From Campylobacterota bacterium (lineage in GTDB: Bacteria > Campylobacterota > Campylobacteria > Campylobacterales > Sulfurospirillaceae), in contig RZYK01000034.1 of NCBI GenBank assembly GCA_009930355.1, positions 1 to 13,731 on the forward strand: a stretch of DNA of 13,731 nt, in the 5' to 3' direction. The notes below the pieces were generated by a model. The model saw only the letters and a program-made list of their open reading frames with translations, ran no database searches and was not told where the DNA came from. Positions within the stretch are counted from its first letter, which is position 1; every line of letters starts with the position of its first letter. A program made the translations under genes and the position numbers. Below, piece after piece: positions 1-6,888 of this stretch.

Positions 1-120
1 TTCAACGACGTGAACCACGTGAACAATACCATCCATTGTGCTTGCAAGTTCTATTGCTTTTTGTAAAATAGGGATGCTGTTTTGTGAAAAATCTGTTGCG
101 ACTAAAAGTGTGGGCTTCAT
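1..120 (-). CDS. Universal stress protein (UspA family), N-terminal part only
   Basis: The minus strand opens with ATG at 120 and stays open for 40 codons to the window edge, so only the N-terminus is present. The translation begins MKPTLLVATDFSQNS and continues with a helix and a hydrophobic strand ending in HVVHVVE. That is the usual UspA start: a first beta strand with the nucleotide-binding Asp, then the DFS segment, an alpha helix and the second strand. A strong ribosome-binding site, GGAG, lies a few bases upstream (complement of 125-129). The family consists of small cytoplasmic ATP-binding or dimerising stress proteins with no single known reaction. The gene diverges from the potassium-channel operon and shares with it a 295-bp control region containing two palindromes. 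Family assignment is fairly secure; specific function is unknown. Confidence 0.8.
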   Translation of the reverse strand, partial: MKPTLLVATDFSQNSIPILQKAIELASTMDGIVHVVHVVE

Positions 121-167
121 GCTTTCTCCTCTAAAACAATTTTCAAAGCTCCAAAGAGCCTTTTTAC

Positions 168-173
168 ATTCTA
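168..173 (-). promoter_or_regulatory. Possible -10 box of the universal stress gene
   Basis: The minus strand reads TAGAAT here, 5 of 6 matches to TATAAT, about 48 bases upstream of the start codon at 120. No clear -35 box is seen, which is common in Campylobacterota. The perfect palindrome at 225-240 would lie about 50 bp upstream of this box. The assignment is inferred from sequence and position only. Confidence 0.4.
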
Positions 174-224
174 CTACAAAAAAATAGTTTTTTAGAAAAA
201 TGACGATAAAAAGAGGAGAAAAGG

Positions 225-240
225 TCTTTACATGTAAAGA
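225..240. promoter_or_regulatory. 16-bp perfect palindrome, candidate operator (copy 1)
   Basis: TCTTTACATGTAAAGA is a perfect 16-bp inverted repeat. A second copy with one mismatch lies at 393-408, so the pair brackets the divergent promoter region between the stress protein and channel genes. Two near-identical long palindromes in one 295-bp gap are unlikely by chance and suggest a dimeric transcription factor. The regulator is not identifiable from the window. The rest of 121-415 is AT-rich and shows no gene. Confidence 0.6.
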
Positions 241-327
241 TGTATCTCATTTTTTTCATGAAATTAATGGTCATCAAATACCTTTAAAATGACTTTTTTC
301 AATAAGAAAAATATCTACCAAATAGGC

Positions 328-333
328 TATAAT
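328..333 (+). promoter_or_regulatory. Likely -10 box of the potassium-channel operon
   Basis: A perfect TATAAT lies at 328-333, 82 bases ahead of the GTG start at 416, with T- and A-rich DNA upstream in place of a recognisable -35 box. The resulting leader of about 75 bases would contain the palindrome at 393-408. A repressor there would act inside the transcribed leader. Confidence 0.45.
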
Positions 334-392
334 TAGGTATTGGATGATTTTTAAATTTCTCAAAAGGCTTAAACATTTTCACTGAAAAAATA

Positions 393-408
393 TCGTTACA
401 TGTAAAGA
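393..408. promoter_or_regulatory. 16-bp palindrome, candidate operator (copy 2), overlapping the channel gene's ribosome-binding site
   Basis: TCGTTACATGTAAAGA matches copy 1 (225-240) at 15 of 16 positions. Its right arm runs into AAAGAGG (404-410), the ribosome-binding site of the GTG start at 416. A bound protein could therefore block transcription of the operon, and an RNA hairpin of the arms could also mask the Shine-Dalgarno. Both mechanisms are inference; only the repeat and the overlap are seen. Confidence 0.6.
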
Positions 409-415
409 GGTTTAT

Positions 416-2011
416 GTGAACTATTTTGCAACACGTATCATACAGTTTGCCTATTTTATAGATAGTTCAAAGCGCTACCAACACCTCAAAGAGTCTACCC
501 GTAAAGTCCTTGAATATCCTAATTCAAAATGGAAATTTTACTTTGACCTTTTTATGGTTTTTTTAGTTGTTGGCAGTGTGCTTTTTCTACTTTATGAGGT
601 CAAACACCCTGAAGAGAACCCTTATTTAGATGGGTTTATTCAGTTTTCTTTGGTTGTTTTTATTCTTGAGTATCTTTCAAGGTTTTGGATTTACAGTGAT
701 AGCCATAAGATTATTTTAGACTATTATCAGCAAAGCCTAGAGAACCATATACACTTTTCATCCCTCAAAGCATTAGGAAAAATTGTGCGTAAAAAGATGG
801 ACTATGTCCTCTCCCCACTTGCCATTATAGACCTTTTAGCGATTCTTCCAAGTTATCGTCCTTTGCGTTTTTTACGTATTTTCCTTCTCTTTCGTATTTT
901 TAAACTTTTTCGTTACGCTAAAAGTATGAAAACTTTTGCGGCGATTATCTCAGAGAAAAAATTTGAACTTTTCACCCTCGCAACCTTTGCAAGTTTTATC
1001 ATTTTTGCAGGCAGTTCGGCTATTTATATTTTTGAAACCCATCAAAATCCTAAAATAAATACACTCTACGATGCTATATACTGGGCGATTGTTACCATGG
1101 GGACGGTCGGTTATGGTGATATTGTTCCTGTGACACATGAGGGGATGGCAGTGGCAATGGTTTTGATTATTTTAGGGATTGCAACATTAGCCTTTTTGAC
1201 CTCTATCATCGTCTCCTCTTTTCAAACTAAAATCGCTGAACTCAAAGATGACCGCATCTTTACTGACATTGAAAAACTGGAAAATTACATCTTGATTTGC
1301 GGGTATGGAAGAGTCGGTGAAGTGGTCGCCAAGATGCTTCACGACGATGATTATCCTGTTGTGATTATTGACATAGACCCAGAGAAAATCAAACTAGCCC
1401 TTCAACGCAATTACTTAGGTATCGTAGGCGATGCTTCTAAGAGTAAACTCCTTATAAAACTAGGCACAAGCTCACACGTTTCTAAAATCATTTGTGTCAC
1501 TAATAGCGATGAAATGAACGTCTTTATTACTTTAACCGCTCGTAGTTTAAGCCCTAACATTGAAATTATTGCCCGTGTGGTCAAGAAGCAAAACAAAAAA
1601 AAATACCTCTTAGCGGGTGCTAATTTTGCCTTTAGTGTCGATGAAACTATAGGTCTTATGGGAAGAGAGTATATTGACCAGCCTATTTCTTATGCCGCAC
1701 TCGATGAAATGCTCACTGAAAATATCGGTGTATTGTGCGAATCCATCACCATTCATCCGCACTCTCTTTTTGTGCATAAGACCCTCGTTGATATCAAACT
1801 TCATGAAAAACATTTGTTGCTTTTTGGTGTCGCACGTAAAGAAAAAGAGCCTATAGAAGGGCTAACATCGTATCCGATTGAAGAGAAAACATTTTATTTT
1901 AACCCTCCGCTGGAATTTAAAATTCACAGTGGTGATAATCTCATTGTGATGGGTAAAAAACATTTTATTGCGCACTTGCGTAAACTCAGCGATCAGAGGT
2001 CTTCACTATGA
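416..2011 (+). CDS. Voltage-sensor-type K+ channel with cytoplasmic RCK (TrkA-N/TrkA-C) domain
   Basis: A 531-residue inner-membrane potassium channel, similar in plan to E. coli Kch. Six membrane segments lie within about residues 40-270. An S4-like helix carries spaced basic residues R138, R141, R144, R150, K153 and R156. The pore has the K+ selectivity filter TVGYGD at 220-225. After the last helix a TrkA-N (RCK) Rossmann domain starts near 280 with the intact nucleotide motif GYGRVG at 286-291 and acidic residues at 309 and 311. A TrkA-C domain fills about 440-525. The start is GTG at 416, 5 bases after AAAGAGG. The ATG two bases earlier is followed at once by TGA and cannot be used. The stop overlaps the next gene by ATGA, implying translational coupling. 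The RCK probably gates the pore in response to nucleotides or ions; the ligand is not predictable. Confidence 0.9.
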   Translation: MNYFATRIIQFAYFIDSSKRYQHLKESTRKVLEYPNSKWKFYFDLFMVFLVVGSVLFLLYEVKHPEENPYLDGFIQFSLVVFILEYLSRFWIYSDSHKIILDYYQQSLENHIHFSSLKALGKIVRKKMDYVLSPLAIIDLLAILPSYRPLRFLRIFLLFRIFKLFRYAKSMKTFAAIISEKKFELFTLATFASFIIFAGSSAIYIFETHQNPKINTLYDAIYWAIVTMGTVGYGDIVPVTHEGMAVAMVLIILGIATLAFLTSIIVSSFQTKIAELKDDRIFTDIEKLENYILICGYGRVGEVVAKMLHDDDYPVVIIDIDPEKIKLALQRNYLGIVGDASKSKLLIKLGTSSHVSKIICVTNSDEMNVFITLTARSLSPNIEIIARVVKKQNKKKYLLAGANFAFSVDETIGLMGREYIDQPISYAALDEMLTENIGVLCESITIHPHSLFVHKTLVDIKLHEKHLLLFGVARKEKEPIEGLTSYPIEEKTFYFNPPLEFKIHSGDNLIVMGKKHFIAHLRKLSDQRSSL

Positions 2012-2706
2012 GTACACCTACAACCATTATTCTCTTTGGCTTTACGCACTCAAGTATTGAAATAGCCAGACAACTTCAGAGTAAAAATCATGCATTTATG
2101 CTTGTGGATAGTGATGTTTCATTGCTTGAAAAAGCACATGCACTTGGATTTGAGTTAATGATCGTTGATTACACAGATGATGAAGTACTTCAAAAATTAG
2201 GGATTGGTACGCACGTTGCGTTTATCTTTACCCTCTTTGAAGAGGATGCTAAAAATGTCTTTTTAACGCTCTCAGCTCGTTCTTTAGACCCGCAACTTCA
2301 TATTGTTGCGATGACTCATACCAAAGATGCCATTCACAAACTTGAAATTGCAGGAGCCAATACGATTTTAGACCCTTACCAAATTAGTGGGAAAAAGATT
2401 TATAAACTCATCACCCAACCTGAAGTCATGAGTATTATTGATGCAACGGTATTTGGCTACCATAACATCACCATTGAACAACTGATGATTCATGAACGTT
2501 CCCCTCTCAATGGTCTTATGATGAATGACATCTACCCGATAGAGCATTACAATCTTTTATTGGTAGGGATTCACGATAAAGAGCTTCAAAAGCAGTTTAT
2601 TTTTATCACAGAAGGGCACAATCATAAGCTAGATGCGGGAGATATTTTGGTTGTTATCGGAGAAAAAGAGGAGATCGAACGGTATAAAAAAGAGGTCATA
2701 TATTAA
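2008..2706 (+). CDS. Soluble RCK (TrkA-N/TrkA-C) protein, probable regulatory partner of the upstream channel
   Basis: A 232-residue cytoplasmic protein with no membrane segment. It consists of a TrkA-N-like Rossmann domain (about 5-125) and a TrkA-C-like domain (about 140-228, ending with the typical AGDILVVIGEKEE strand-helix). Its ATG lies inside the stop of the channel gene (ATGA overlap), so the two are almost certainly made together. It resembles the channel's own RCK, for example FLTLSARSLDP here against ITLTARSLSP there. However, the glycine-rich loop reads GFTHSS at 11-16 in place of GxGxxG, so the second and third glycines are gone. It probably binds nucleotide weakly or not at all. 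It may form a mixed gating ring with the channel RCK, as tandem RCKs do in other channels. It could instead serve a separate Trk/Ktr transporter, but none is nearby. Confidence 0.8.
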   Translation: MSTPTTIILFGFTHSSIEIARQLQSKNHAFMLVDSDVSLLEKAHALGFELMIVDYTDDEVLQKLGIGTHVAFIFTLFEEDAKNVFLTLSARSLDPQLHIVAMTHTKDAIHKLEIAGANTILDPYQISGKKIYKLITQPEVMSIIDATVFGYHNITIEQLMIHERSPLNGLMMNDIYPIEHYNLLLVGIHDKELQKQFIFITEGHNHKLDAGDILVVIGEKEEIERYKKEVIY

Positions 2707-2805
2707 ATTAAATTATTTAAGTAAATCCTAAAACCATAGTCTAAGACTCTTGAGAGTAATACAAAAAAGTAAAGAAATTTCTTTGAAAGATCCTAAAAAA
2801 AAGAA

Positions 2806-2862
2806 TGGTGCGGATAAAGAGACTCGAACTCCCACGCCTCTCGGCACCAGATCCTAAGTCTG
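2806..2862 (-). pseudogene. 3' half of a tRNA-Leu(TAG) gene, probable attachment site of the adjacent integrase
   Basis: Read on the minus strand, the sequence starts at the anticodon stem-loop (CAGA CTTAGGA TCTG, anticodon TAG at 2856-2854). It continues through a class II variable arm, a T arm with TTCGAGT, the acceptor strand TATCCGC and an encoded ACCA end at 2806. A run of T follows, as in a tRNA terminator. The 5' acceptor strand, D arm and first anticodon-stem base pair are missing: upstream of CAGA the sequence becomes unrelated. It therefore cannot fold as a tRNA. The break at the anticodon stem is where many tyrosine recombinases cross over, and the integrase gene begins 165-221 bases away. 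I read this as an att site left by insertion. The complete tRNA-Leu is not in this window. Confidence 0.8.
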
Positions 2863-2896
2863 ATTAGTAGGGTAAGTACAACTAAATACAAGTAAT

Positions 2897-2926
2897 TACA
2901 GAATCCCTATTTTATGGGGTTCTGTA
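2897..2926. repeat. Inverted repeat between the tRNA remnant and the integrase gene
   Basis: TACAGAATCCC and GGGGTTCTGTA form 11-bp arms (one G-T pair) around an 8-base AT-rich spacer. It could be a hairpin terminator insulating the integrase gene, although no long T-run follows on either strand. It could also be a protein site in the att region. Which one cannot be told from sequence alone. Confidence 0.55.
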
Positions 2927-2978
2927 GCTATTAATGACTTTCTTATAAGGTACAAATAACTATAATTGTTTATAAAAA

Positions 2979-3002
2979 TGTGTACCCTAATGTGTACCCT
3001 AA
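2979..3002. repeat. Two perfect tandem copies of TGTGTACCCTAA, possible integrase arm sites
   Basis: Positions 2979-2990 and 2991-3002 are identical 12-mers directly abutting, just ahead of the integrase gene. A partial inverted version (AGGGTA..GTACA) lies at 2869-2880 beside the tRNA remnant. Short direct repeats flanking the crossover point are typical arm-binding sites for the N-terminal domain of tyrosine-recombinase integrases. They may also overlap the integrase promoter and allow autoregulation. Confidence 0.5.
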
Positions 3003-3026
3003 CACAATATGCTCAAGGTTATAAAG

Positions 3027-4205
3027 ATGGCTGATATTCTTGTAAAAGTTAATCTTCCAAATGTAGATTGTCGCAATATATATTTTATTAACAATGATGA
3101 AACTTTTAGTGGCAAGGAAATCACAAAAGCTCCAACCTATATTTCTCGAGATTTTAAGCTCGTACTTCGCATTACATATGTTAATCAAAGCTGCGTGCGA
3201 ACACAAACTAAAAAAACATTTGATTTTTCTCAAAAGACTACTTTTTTACAAGCTCTTCGACAGGTCTCTTCTCAAAGAGAAATACTATTGACAAAGTTAA
3301 TAGAAGGCTCGCATAAAGAATTGAAGATTAAAATTCCAACTCTTCAGCAAGCATGGGAAGAATTTATGGATATGAAGAAGAATCAACTATCCCCCAATAC
3401 ACTTGTATCGTATAAGACGTTTGCTAACAAATGGATACTTTCTCAACCAGAGTTAGCAAAAGCACCCATTGATAAAGTTACAACACGTAAATTACAATCA
3501 ATTGTTAATGGTATTTTAGATTCAGGGAAAAGCCCTCGGACTGCAAAATCGCTAAAAGAAACTCTTCGACCTATGTTCAAACGCTATGTATTAGATGGAA
3601 CATTAAAATCAAATCCAGCGGACTTAATTCAAATACCGAAGTTTGACAATCAGATGAATATAGAGCTCACTGATGAAAAAACAAAAGAGCTTTATGATAT
3701 TTTGTATAACTATCCATTAGAGCCTTTTAAAAGTATTTTTATTTGGTTATCACACGGTAGAAGGCTCAATGAGATACTAAGTCTTCAATGGAGTGATATT
3801 AAACTTGAAAATGGCACTTATACTATCAAATACGAGAATAACAAAGTTAGAAAGCCGATGACGTATAAATTGAGCAAAGAACTCATAGAGACACTTGAAG
3901 TTCTGGGTATTCAGAGTGGAAATAATTATATTTTCCATGCGTTCAGCGATAAAAATAGAAAAATGGATAAGGGAACGGTACGTAATCATTGGGATAAGGT
4001 TTTGAAACAATTAGGAGTTCATCTTAGAATTCATGATTTAAGACATTTGATTGGCGGAACATTGGTATCAAGTGGAAGAACGCTAGAACAGGTTGCTTCA
4101 GTTTTAGGGCACACGTCTATTAGTGTGACAAAAAGATACTCAAAAGTCCGTCAAGAAGTGGCAGCAGAATCATTAGAAGACTTTTTTAGTAGAGTAAGAA
4201 AATAA
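3027..4205 (+). CDS. Tyrosine-recombinase (phage-type) integrase
   Basis: A site-specific DNA integrase of about 392 residues. The N-terminal ~90 residues look like an arm-binding domain. A SAM-like core-binding domain follows (about 95-185, with the segment LSPNTLVSYKTFANKW), then a catalytic domain. The catalytic set is complete in this numbering: R246 (in GRRLNEIL), K273, H326 and R329 (HDLRH), H352 (LGHTS) and nucleophile Y361 (KRYSKV). ATG at 3027 is preferred because AAGG at 3015-3018 lies 8 bases upstream. The in-frame ATG at 3009, which adds 6 residues, has no ribosome-binding site. The gene is full length and adjacent to a tRNA-Leu 3' half, its likely target. It is probably active unless the missing second att site means the element is stranded. 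The A+T-rich composition differs from the channel genes and nrfHA, consistent with transfer. Confidence 0.9.
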   Translation: MADILVKVNLPNVDCRNIYFINNDETFSGKEITKAPTYISRDFKLVLRITYVNQSCVRTQTKKTFDFSQKTTFLQALRQVSSQREILLTKLIEGSHKELKIKIPTLQQAWEEFMDMKKNQLSPNTLVSYKTFANKWILSQPELAKAPIDKVTTRKLQSIVNGILDSGKSPRTAKSLKETLRPMFKRYVLDGTLKSNPADLIQIPKFDNQMNIELTDEKTKELYDILYNYPLEPFKSIFIWLSHGRRLNEILSLQWSDIKLENGTYTIKYENNKVRKPMTYKLSKELIETLEVLGIQSGNNYIFHAFSDKNRKMDKGTVRNHWDKVLKQLGVHLRIHDLRHLIGGTLVSSGRTLEQVASVLGHTSISVTKRYSKVRQEVAAESLEDFFSRVRK

Positions 4206-4281
4206 AAGAAGAATTATTAATATTTGATAATAAAAATATCTATCAAAAGTATAATATGTGATTCAAAACACTAAAAGACTT

Positions 4282-4309
4282 ATTTATATGTATTGTATTA
4301 CATATAAAT
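4282..4309. promoter_or_regulatory. 11-bp-arm inverted repeat around the -35 box of the ATPase gene, candidate operator
   Basis: ATTTATATGTA (4282-4292) and TACATATAAAT (4299-4309) are perfect inverted arms separated by the 6 bases TTGTAT. That spacer is itself the best -35 box of the following gene (17 bp before TATAAT at 4316-4321). A dimeric repressor here would cover the -35 region. Upstream, 4206-4281 holds only a weak AT-rich inverted repeat (TTTGATA 4223-4229 / TATCAAA 4241-4247) and an unassigned TATAAT at 4250-4255. Confidence 0.6.
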
Positions 4310-4321
4310 TTGATGTATAAT
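4293..4321 (+). promoter_or_regulatory. Sigma70-type promoter of the ATPase gene
   Basis: The -35 box is TTGTAT (4293-4298) and the -10 box is a perfect TATAAT (4316-4321), separated by the optimal 17 bp. The predicted start of transcription is near 4328, giving a leader of about 20 bases that includes AGGA at 4338-4341 before the ATG at 4348. This is the clearest two-box promoter in the window. It indicates that the ATPase-Fic cargo has its own control, separate from the integrase gene. Confidence 0.6.
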
Positions 4322-4347
4322 TGTGTTATAAAACATTAGGATGAGCT

Positions 4348-5589
4348 ATGTTGGAAGAACTATTTATTAAAAGCCGTGAATTTATAGCACTTAATAACCA
4401 AGTATATAAGCGTTATTTTTTAATCACGGAACCATTAGAACATAGACTTTCTATTATTATTGGAGCAAGAGGTATTGGTAAAACAACGACCATCGCACAA
4501 TATATGAGTTTGCATTATAAAGAGCATGAAGCTTTGTATGTTAATCTTGATGATATCCAGAACACCTCCCAATTTAGCATGACAGAGATTGCAGAAGAAT
4601 TTGTTTTAAATGGTGGAAAGCTGCTATGCTTTGATGAGATTCACAAATATAACTCTTGGTCAGCTGAACTTAAAAATATTTATGATCGTTTTGGTGAACT
4701 TAAAATCATTGCTACAGGAAGCTCGGCTTTACAAATCAATCAAGGTAGCCATGATCTCAGTAGGCGTGCTATTGTCTATACAATGGTAGGTATGAGCTTT
4801 CGTGAATTTTTAGAATTGCACTATGGGTTTAAATTTAGTCCCTATAGTTTACAAGATGTTTTAGAAAATCACGTAGAGATAGCAACAGAGATTAAAAAAC
4901 AGATTGAACAAAAAGAGCATAAGATTATCCCTTTGTTGAAAAATTATCTCAAATACGGTTATTATCCTTACTATTTATCAATGCCCAATATAACATTATT
5001 CCTGCAAACACTTCAACAGAATATCAATGTCTCTATTGAGAGTGATTTGCTGTATGTCTATCCAAAACTCAATGGTATTAGTATTAAAAAAATTAAAACC
5101 TTACTCTCTATTATTATCAAAAGTGTACCGTTTGAACCCAATATGAGTGATATGAAAAAAGCTGCTGATATTGCTGATGATAGAACATTAAAAGAGTATC
5201 TTTCAAAGTTGGATGATGCAGGGCTTATTAAGCTTTTGATGCGAAACTCTTTAGCCATGAAGTCTATTGATAAGCCAGAGAAGATTTATCTAGCCAATCC
5301 AAATTTAATGTACACAAAAGAGCCTGATATTGGTAACTTGAGAGAAACTTTTTTCGTAAATCAATTAGACAATTATTATAAAATCAAACGAAGCCTTAGT
5401 GATGATGGTATCTTTGCTGGTAAAAGTGGAGATTTTTACTGTGAAGATAAATATACATTTGAAGTGGGTGGTAAAAAGAAGGGATTTGGTCAAATTAAAG
5501 ACATCCCTGATTCTTATGTTGTGAGTGATGATTTAGAAATAGGTATTGGGCATAAAATTCCATTATGGCTCTTTGGATTTATGTATTAA
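4348..5589 (+). CDS. AAA+ ATPase of the AAA_14/DUF4143 type
   Basis: A 413-residue cytoplasmic ATP-binding protein. The Walker A motif is GARGIGKTT at 39-47. The Walker B motif is LLCFDEIH at about 92-99, with acidic D96 and E97. A sensor-1-like ATGSSA segment lies near 122-127, followed by R139/R140 and the family-typical SFREFLEL at 150-157. The C-terminal half (about 250-413) fits the DUF4143-like region, usually a winged helix plus a nuclease-like fold of uncertain role. ATG at 4348 follows AGGA by 6 bases and lies behind a well-formed promoter. The next gene, Fic, follows on the same strand. Such ATPases are frequent in mobile and accessory DNA; their biochemical role is mostly unknown. 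Family assignment is good; a defence or addiction role is only an inference from context. Confidence 0.8.
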   Translation: MLEELFIKSREFIALNNQVYKRYFLITEPLEHRLSIIIGARGIGKTTTIAQYMSLHYKEHEALYVNLDDIQNTSQFSMTEIAEEFVLNGGKLLCFDEIHKYNSWSAELKNIYDRFGELKIIATGSSALQINQGSHDLSRRAIVYTMVGMSFREFLELHYGFKFSPYSLQDVLENHVEIATEIKKQIEQKEHKIIPLLKNYLKYGYYPYYLSMPNITLFLQTLQQNINVSIESDLLYVYPKLNGISIKKIKTLLSIIIKSVPFEPNMSDMKKAADIADDRTLKEYLSKLDDAGLIKLLMRNSLAMKSIDKPEKIYLANPNLMYTKEPDIGNLRETFFVNQLDNYYKIKRSLSDDGIFAGKSGDFYCEDKYTFEVGGKKKGFGQIKDIPDSYVVSDDLEIGIGHKIPLWLFGFMY

Positions 5590-5658
5590 TTAATGTAAAT
5601 AATCGCACCATTTATGGTATGATTGTGCTATCTAATCAAACCACTTTGGAACATACCT

Positions 5659-6792
5659 ATGAAACGATGGATCTGGCAATACCAAAATTATCCACACTTT
5701 ACTTATAAGCTTGAACAACTAGAGCATTTGCTTCAAAAGATCTCTATGGAACAAGGTTATCTCTTAGCCCTCTCACAAACACTAAGCCAAGATACCATTT
5801 TACAAAGACAATGTGATGCCTTGCTAAATGAAACACTAAGCACTGCTGCTATTGAGGGAGAAATACTTAATAGAGATAGTGTTAAAGCATCCATTGCTAA
5901 GAAATTTGGATTGAGAGATATCGATGATAAGAAGATTGTTGATTCAACGGATAATCTCGTTTCCATTCTCATTGATGCCAATACCAACTATGATAAAGCC
6001 TTAACCCTAGAGAGGCTTTTTGGCTGGCACAATGCACTCTTTCCTAAAGGATACAGTGGTTTACGAAAAATCAATACAGCAACCTTTAGAGGTGAAGAGA
6101 CTATGCAAATTGTTGGTGGATTTATTGGAAAAGAGGTTGTCTATTATGAGGCACCGCCACGAAACGAGCTAGACAATGAAATGAAGAGGTTTTTAGAATG
6201 GTTCAATACTGAAAAACCAAGCCTTATCAAAGCTTGTATTGCTCATTTATGGTTTGTTATTATTCATCCATTTGATGATGGTAATGGAAGAATCACAAGG
6301 GCTATTACTGATTTAGTACTGTCCAATATTGAAAACTCTAAAATATCAAGACTTTACTCTATGTCAAGTACCATTAATGAGAATAAAAAAGCTTACTATT
6401 CTGCACTTGAATACACAACAGGATATATCAAAAAGGTAGATAATCACCTTGATATTACGCTGTGGTGTGAATGGTTTTTACAAACGCTTTATCAAGCATT
6501 ACTCGATACCAAAAGTAAATTGAATCATATTATTTTTAAAACGCAATTTTGGGATAAACATAGAAATGAACCACTTAATGTAAGACAGATCAAAGTACTG
6601 AATTTTATTTTAGATATTGGTATAGAAAATTTCAAAGGGAATTTGAGTAAGAAGAAGTACATGAGTATCGCCGATACTGCTTCGACAACGGCATCAAGAG
6701 ATATTGCAGAATTGCTAGATTTTGGGTGTATTGAGAAAATAGAAGGAACTGCTGGAAGGAATGTGAGCTATAAAATTATTCTATTATCGTAG
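5659..6792 (+). CDS. Fic-domain protein (class II, with DUF4172 N-terminus), probable AMP transferase
   Basis: A cytoplasmic protein of about 378 residues. The N-terminus (MKRWIWQYQNYPHF) matches the DUF4172 domain that precedes many Fic domains. The self-inhibitory motif TAAIEG (T62, E66, G67) comes before the Fic core, making it class II. The catalytic motif HPFDDGNGRITR is complete at 203-214 (H203, D207, G208, N209, R211, R214). A C-terminal winged-helix-like segment (about 305-375) suggests DNA binding or autoregulation. Fic enzymes usually transfer AMP from ATP to a protein hydroxyl; the target is unknown. ATG at 5659 is chosen because GGA lies 8 bases upstream and the domain starts there; a TTG at 5623 would add 12 residues. 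A weak extended -10 (TGGTATGAT, 5615-5623) may give a second promoter. The gene follows the ATPase by 69 bases. Confidence 0.88.
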   Translation: MKRWIWQYQNYPHFTYKLEQLEHLLQKISMEQGYLLALSQTLSQDTILQRQCDALLNETLSTAAIEGEILNRDSVKASIAKKFGLRDIDDKKIVDSTDNLVSILIDANTNYDKALTLERLFGWHNALFPKGYSGLRKINTATFRGEETMQIVGGFIGKEVVYYEAPPRNELDNEMKRFLEWFNTEKPSLIKACIAHLWFVIIHPFDDGNGRITRAITDLVLSNIENSKISRLYSMSSTINENKKAYYSALEYTTGYIKKVDNHLDITLWCEWFLQTLYQALLDTKSKLNHIIFKTQFWDKHRNEPLNVRQIKVLNFILDIGIENFKGNLSKKKYMSIADTASTTASRDIAELLDFGCIEKIEGTAGRNVSYKIILLS

Positions 6793-6888
6793 TAGTAGAA
6801 TATTCAAGTTATTAGTTTAGTGCTTCATTTGGTATATGTTGACTGATAAAATTTTGTTTTATATATTTTATTCGAAAGAAAAATTTCT

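Larger units (their letters stand above)
2707..3008. other. Gene-free junction: channel operon end, tRNA remnant, repeats
   Basis: About 300 bases without a protein gene. Left of the tRNA fragment are weak palindromes: ACTCT/AGAGT around 2747-2758 and AAAGAAATTTCTTT at 2771-2784. Neither makes a convincing terminator for the channel operon. The T-run downstream of the minus-strand tRNA fragment lies at about 2794-2802. To its right are a longer inverted repeat (2897-2926) and a tandem 12-bp repeat (2979-3002), both listed separately. The layout fits an integration site next to its integrase gene. Confidence 0.6.

Noticed and set aside
2979..3002. Tandem repeat as a CRISPR fragment
   Set aside because: There are only two abutting 12-mers with no spacers and no cas genes.
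2970..3233. An 87-codon minus-strand frame over the start of the integrase gene
   Set aside because: It overlaps the tandem repeats and the integrase N-terminus, and its translation matches no family.
5623..5658. Upstream TTG start of the Fic gene
   Set aside because: It adds 12 residues outside the DUF4172 start, while ATG 5659 has GGA at good spacing.
6793..6888. Possible right-hand att site or nrfI/nrfJ remnant after nrfA
   Set aside because: No copy of the tRNA-Leu fragment and no haem-lyase coding remnant can be seen; nrfA has its own tight terminator, so an nrfHA-only operon is the simpler reading.
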